Assembly: GCA_964020085.1 (NCBI GenBank)
Contig: OZ026597.1
Span: 7,382,310 to 7,446,309 of the forward strand
Source: Micromussa lordhowensis
Lineage: Eukaryota > Cnidaria > Anthozoa > Scleractinia > Lobophylliidae
Length of the DNA: 64,000 nucleotides
Direction: 5' to 3'
The notes under the pieces were generated by a model that was not told the DNA's origin, did not search any database, and worked only from the letters and a program-made list of their open reading frames with translations. This document shows, one piece after another, positions 61,201 to 64,000 of the stretch (position 1 is the first letter of the stretch; every line of letters begins with the position of its first letter). The position numbers and the translations under genes are program-made.

Positions 61201-62647
61201 CGTCAATCAGTCTGTCAGTTAGTCAGTCAGTCAGCCAGTCAGTCAGTTAATCAATCATTCCATCAGTCAGTCAGCCAGTCAATTATCCAATCCGTCATTC
61301 AGTTATTCAGTCAGTCAGACAGTCAGGCAGTCGATGAGTCAATCATTCAGTAAATCCCGCCGTCAATCAGTCCGTCAGTTAGTCAGTCAGTCAGTCAGTC
61401 AGCCAGCCAGCCAGCAAATTAGTCAGCTAGTCAGTCAGTCAATCAATCAGCCCATCAGTCAGTCAGTCAGACAGTCAGTCAGACAGTCAATTATCCAATC
61501 CGTCATTCAGTTATTCAGTCAGTCAGACAGTCAGGCCGTCAGGCAGTTGTTCAGTCAGTTCAAATTCTTCGCTAAAACTTTACGTGATAATTATGTGATA
61601 ATTATTTACAGCACAAAACTATTTGCAATAACAATTTTAATAAAGTCGTTAAAACAAGGAAGCGAGATGTAGTTTATAGAAATGAATAAAACTGAGAAGA
61701 GCTGAAAATTGGAATGACTTGTTTAACATGCCACAGAAGCGTAGCAAAAGTATTTGCAGTTTATGTCATTGTACGCGAGAAGTAATAAAAAAAGAACTTC
61801 CTGACCGGGGCTATCCATCAGGCGCATAAAGTCAAGGGGAGAAATGAAAATACGGAGTGTTAAATATTTGATTTATCTCATATTCATATTGGTTCCTCTG
61901 TGACGCCATGATTGGCTCATCTTCGTGTTCTTGCCCGAGCGCGCTGTGCTTGAATAGAAAGAGTTTGGTGTAGGGGGATCTTACGGGCCGTGTATGTCTG
62001 AGATTGTTTGGAGTGGAGAATTGTTAGGGTGGTACTACATTGAAAACAAAACTTCTTTTTCAGAGACAAGAGCGTCATCAACGGATACTAAGAAACTCCC
62101 ACCACTTGTTCCAACCTACTCCTTGCATCAAAGACGAACATCTTCCGACAATGCTCTACGTGATCAGGGATCACCAGCGACCCGTGATAGGGACAGTGAC
62201 GTCAGTAACCTTGGCAACAACAAGGTACCCAGTCCCACAAGTGCAGTAAGCGAACTAACCTCGTGGCGATGCCAGCAGTGTCACAAGACATTTACTCAGC
62301 GAGTGGCGTTACAAATGCACGTGTGTCCTTGTCAACCGACAAATCCTTTCCAATGTGGACAGTGCAGTAAAACATTTACCAACTCCTCAGACCTGCGCGC
62401 GCATGTGGTTTCCCACACTACCGAGCGGCCATTCAAGTGCGGGTTCTGCTCGCGCTCGTTTGTTGGTGCGACAACGCTTAATAACCACGTTCGAACACAT
62501 ATGGGGCAGAAACCATTCAGCTGCGAAAAGTGTGGTATGACATTTTCACAAGCCATGCACCTCTCGAAGCATGCGCGGGAATCGTGTGAATATGTGAACG
62601 CGACAAGTAGAGCGGATTCTGTAACGAATCAAGCATTACCAACCTAA
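55237..62647 (+). CDS. Gene E: PRDM6-like PR/SET zinc-finger regulator with zinc knuckle
   Basis: Exons 55237-55287, 55696-55879, 58617-58882, 59647-59911 and 62064-62647 join into 449 residues. Domains: initiator exon MSSLFSEEAKRRLELNL; motif YFSPSDVFTVLYGTN (about 33-47); zinc knuckle Cys80, Cys83, Cys91, His94 (CKLCQTMPQGACHVH, same spacing as gene D); PR domain about 110-250 ([36 protein letters not shown]); short linker; four fingers about 325-430. In the PR domain the loop Ser-x-Pro-Gly is changed to SNSAGEGYG. Finger 1 is CxxC-x12-HxC, finger 4 closes HARESC (H-x4-C), and the THTGE linker after finger 3 is THMGQ. The last intron is inflated by a CAGT tract with a LINE tail. Nuclear repressor role is inferred from vertebrate PRDM6. 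Confidence 0.87.
55696..55879 (+). CDS. Gene E, N-terminal exon
   Basis: Acceptor tgtttctttag, phase 0; donor tcag followed by gtaagt, phase 1. Encodes LNQLGMPSSLEPGPSHANTT and YFSPSDVFTVLYGTN. Its start LN-x-L resembles the start of gene A exon 1 (LNEEL). Confidence 0.75.
57727..57825. repeat. Foldback, about 45-nt imperfect arms
   Basis: tgcgtatatc and gatatacgca form the outer pair; tatggat/atccata, gggaag/cttccc and ggagagc/gctctcc pair inside. Lies in gene E intron 2. Confidence 0.65.
58342..58392. repeat. Diverged palindrome related to 28498-28571
   Basis: ggggttcagagccac and aaggtgcctctgaatcc flank tctcgaaaat. Same arrangement as the perfect palindrome at 28498, with several substitutions. 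Confidence 0.7.
58617..58882 (+). CDS. Gene E, zinc knuckle and PR domain exon 1
   Basis: Acceptor tcttccttccag, phase 1; donor tgggag followed by gtaaga, phase 0. Encodes CKLCQTMPQGACHVH, SLPPECKLGVSNSAGEGYG, GTWIGPFEGRR and DTSHMWE. Confidence 0.9.
59647..59911 (+). CDS. Gene E, PR domain exon 2
   Basis: Acceptor attctattggacag, phase 0; donor gcag followed by gtcagt, phase 1. Encodes [40 protein letters not shown] and [20 protein letters not shown]. Confidence 0.9.
59990..60482. repeat. CAGT tetranucleotide tract, left part
   Basis: Almost pure cagt/cagc units with occasional substitutions, in the last intron of gene E. Confidence 0.95.
60484..60920 (+). mobile_element. 5'-truncated LINE tail inside the CAGT tract
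   Basis: Frame 60506-60691 encodes VEERTCSVCKENCIEHEQHF, MYCQGYPIIRREL and LREDQVF, the Cys/His pattern (CxxC then E-HF-x3-C) seen at the end of many LINE reverse transcriptases. After a stop, IGKFIHLIFQKRRD and an AATAAA-bearing end (aaggcgcaataaagat) follow. Only the 3' end is present. Confidence 0.65.
60921..61560. repeat. CAGT tract, right part, with higher-order repeat
   Basis: Cagt units organised in a longer repeat: ccgtcattcagttattcagt recurs at 60928, 61116, 61292 and 61500 (spacings 188, 176 and 208). A 112-codon open frame here is a by-product of the repeat. Confidence 0.9.
62064..62647 (+). CDS. Gene E, linker and zinc-finger exon
   Basis: Acceptor acttctttttcag, phase 1. Linker of about 68 residues, then fingers CQQC, CGQC, CGFC and CEKC. 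Finger 3 reads [18 protein letters not shown]. About 19 residues follow the final Cys. Confidence 0.93.
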
Positions 62648-64000
62648 AAGAGCGATGTTGCAATTTTTATTGGTCGTTTTCAAAATGTCAAAAAATCAAA
62701 TGGAAGGAAAAGTCAAAATAACATTGTTCTTGCGTAGCAAAACACCAGAGAGGTAACAATCAAAAATGGTGAACTGAACTGGGGAACATTGAGACTTATT
62801 CATGGTACAAAAATGTTTTTATTGTATTGCGATGCGATGTTGTGGCAAAAAGAGAGTTCACATGGCGCTGTGGTCGCTCATGGGGTTTGAATCAAGTGTA
62901 TGTTAAGTGTACCATGCATGTGTATGTTGTTTGTCTCTTTAACTGTTATAAAGTTACCATTTGGAGAACCAAAACAACAAAGACTGAAAAGGAAAGATTG
63001 TCCCTAAAGTCCAGCCGGTACAATGAGCTGATAATCAGAAGGGTTTTGTAGGCAAATAGAAAAGCACAAATTAAGAGCAGTACCAAAAAAGAGTGTAAAT
63101 ACGATCAATTTCGCCGCTTTTTAATAGATAGAGAAATAGTTTCAAAATGATCTGTAAATATTCTCAATAAAGGAAAGATAGTCTTCAAATCACTTATTAA
63201 TCGTGTACAATACCAGGCACTGCTGAAATCTTAATTCTTACTGATTTAAACCGCTAGGTTTTTAAAACCAATACAAACCATTATCTCTCAAAGGGGTGTT
63301 TTAAGAGGTTGTTGGAGCGATAGCGGGGAATAGGAGGGGTGGGGGGTGGGGTGGTGATTAAGACACGGACGAAATAACATGTTCTCTTAGGAAATAGTAG
63401 CTCAATATCATTAATTATTATTAGAGGGCTTATATCCGAGTTTCTCGCCAGATTTGATCGACAGATAGGTTTCCTTTGTGTGTTTGTGCCTATGTTTTAT
63501 TCGCATTTGCAAGTTCATATAAAGAGTCCTTTGTCTCTTACATAACCTTTGTTGAAACGCCTTTTAAAAGCTTTGTGTTATGTGAAGTTATTTTAATAGA
63601 AATAACTCTGTTTAAGTAACTTATAGCTCCATATAGGTTCATCTCAAAACGCATACCACGGGCAACTAAAAATGTTATATCTATGACCTCAATTCGTAAA
63701 AATCAGCACTTTAAAAGTCCACAAAATATGAGAAGTTGAATTTTCATCTTTCGCAGCATTTAAATAGTCTACCTATCATGCAAATATGAACAATGTTTTC
63801 TTTATGGCTTCGTCTCTCAGAGATTAAAAGCTTAAGGTATTTTTCTCTTTGTCAGTTGTGTCTGCGGTACATTTCTTATCCATTGTTATGAACCCATGAA
63901 GTTAAGATCAAGGTCTCCGCAGGGTTATGGTTCCTTTGAGTCAAAACGTAATTTAAATGTCATTAATAACTACAAGATAGCTATTTCAAAAGGTCTGAGA
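62648..64000. other. 3' flank of gene E
   Basis: No further gene recognised to the end of the window. Contains a good AATAAA for gene E; the remaining 0.8 kb shows nothing identifiable. Confidence 0.6.
63166..63171 (+). promoter_or_regulatory. Candidate poly(A) signal of gene E
   Basis: AATAAA 519 bases after the stop of gene E, with AT-rich flanks. First clean hexamer on the + strand after the gene. Confidence 0.5.

Noticed and set aside
59990..61560. CRISPR-like array
   Set aside because: A simple tetranucleotide tract without spacers, in a eukaryotic intron.
61334..61672. 112-codon Gln/Ser-rich open frame
   Set aside because: It is the translation of the cagt repeat; no family features, and it lies in the last intron of gene E.
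1..62647. Assignment of the cluster to PRDM9 or PRDM14
   Set aside because: The knuckle recalls PRDM9/11 and the N-terminal motif PRDM14, but the finger block (GATTLNNH, HxC first finger, H-x6-C last finger) and the PR motifs GTWIGP and SSWMR-IRCARH fit PRDM6 best. A tree is needed to be certain.

Overview
This is nuclear DNA from an animal, most probably an anthozoan cnidarian (coral or sea anemone). The genes are split by spliceosomal introns, the spacers are AT-rich and full of small transposons, tRNA-derived SINEs occur, and there are remnants of a RecQ-like helicase gene and of a DUF6589-type gene, both of which I know mainly from cnidarian genomes. The species cannot be named from the sequence alone.

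The core of the window is a cluster of five paralogous PRDM transcription-regulator genes, here called A to E. A (6-3379, +, its 5' end left of the window), B (11233-6332, -), C (19047-26941, +), D (44254-48491, +) and E (55237-62647, +). Each gene has an N-terminal exon with an aromatic-x-x-x-(D/T)-L-x-x-x-L-Y-type motif, a PR/SET domain split across two exons after a Trp-Glu pair, and, except in A, a linker plus a block of four zinc fingers ending in the module GATTLNNH(I/V)RTH. The closest vertebrate relative I recognise from memory is PRDM6, in both the PR domain and the finger block. Intron phases are the same in all genes (0, 1, 0, 1), so the reconstructed exons join into uninterrupted frames: A at least 339 aa (5' partial), B about 581 aa, C 472 aa, D 504 aa, E 449 aa. 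The copies have diverged in instructive ways. A lacks the zinc fingers. D and E carry a CxxC-x7-CxxH zinc knuckle before the PR domain that A, B and C lack. B keeps its linker as a separate exon.

Between genes C and D (27-44 kb) there is no intact gene I can name. This stretch holds a possible orphan first exon (28185-28272), a frameshifted RecQ-like helicase copy (29969-31757), a convergent frameshifted DUF6589-like copy (33026-32339), and a segment of roughly 1.4-2.7 kb present three times in diverged form (33.4-39.6 kb). One copy of that segment has received a TTAA-flanked MITE that is absent from the paralogous site. The other spacers and introns hold MITEs, foldback hairpins, SINEs, minisatellites and, in the last intron of gene E, a 1.6-kb CAGT tract interrupted by the tail of a LINE.

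Functionally, the cluster would encode DNA-binding chromatin regulators (B to E) and one PR-domain-only protein (A). PRDM6 in vertebrates acts as a nuclear repressor that recruits histone modifiers; transfer of this role to these paralogues is inference.
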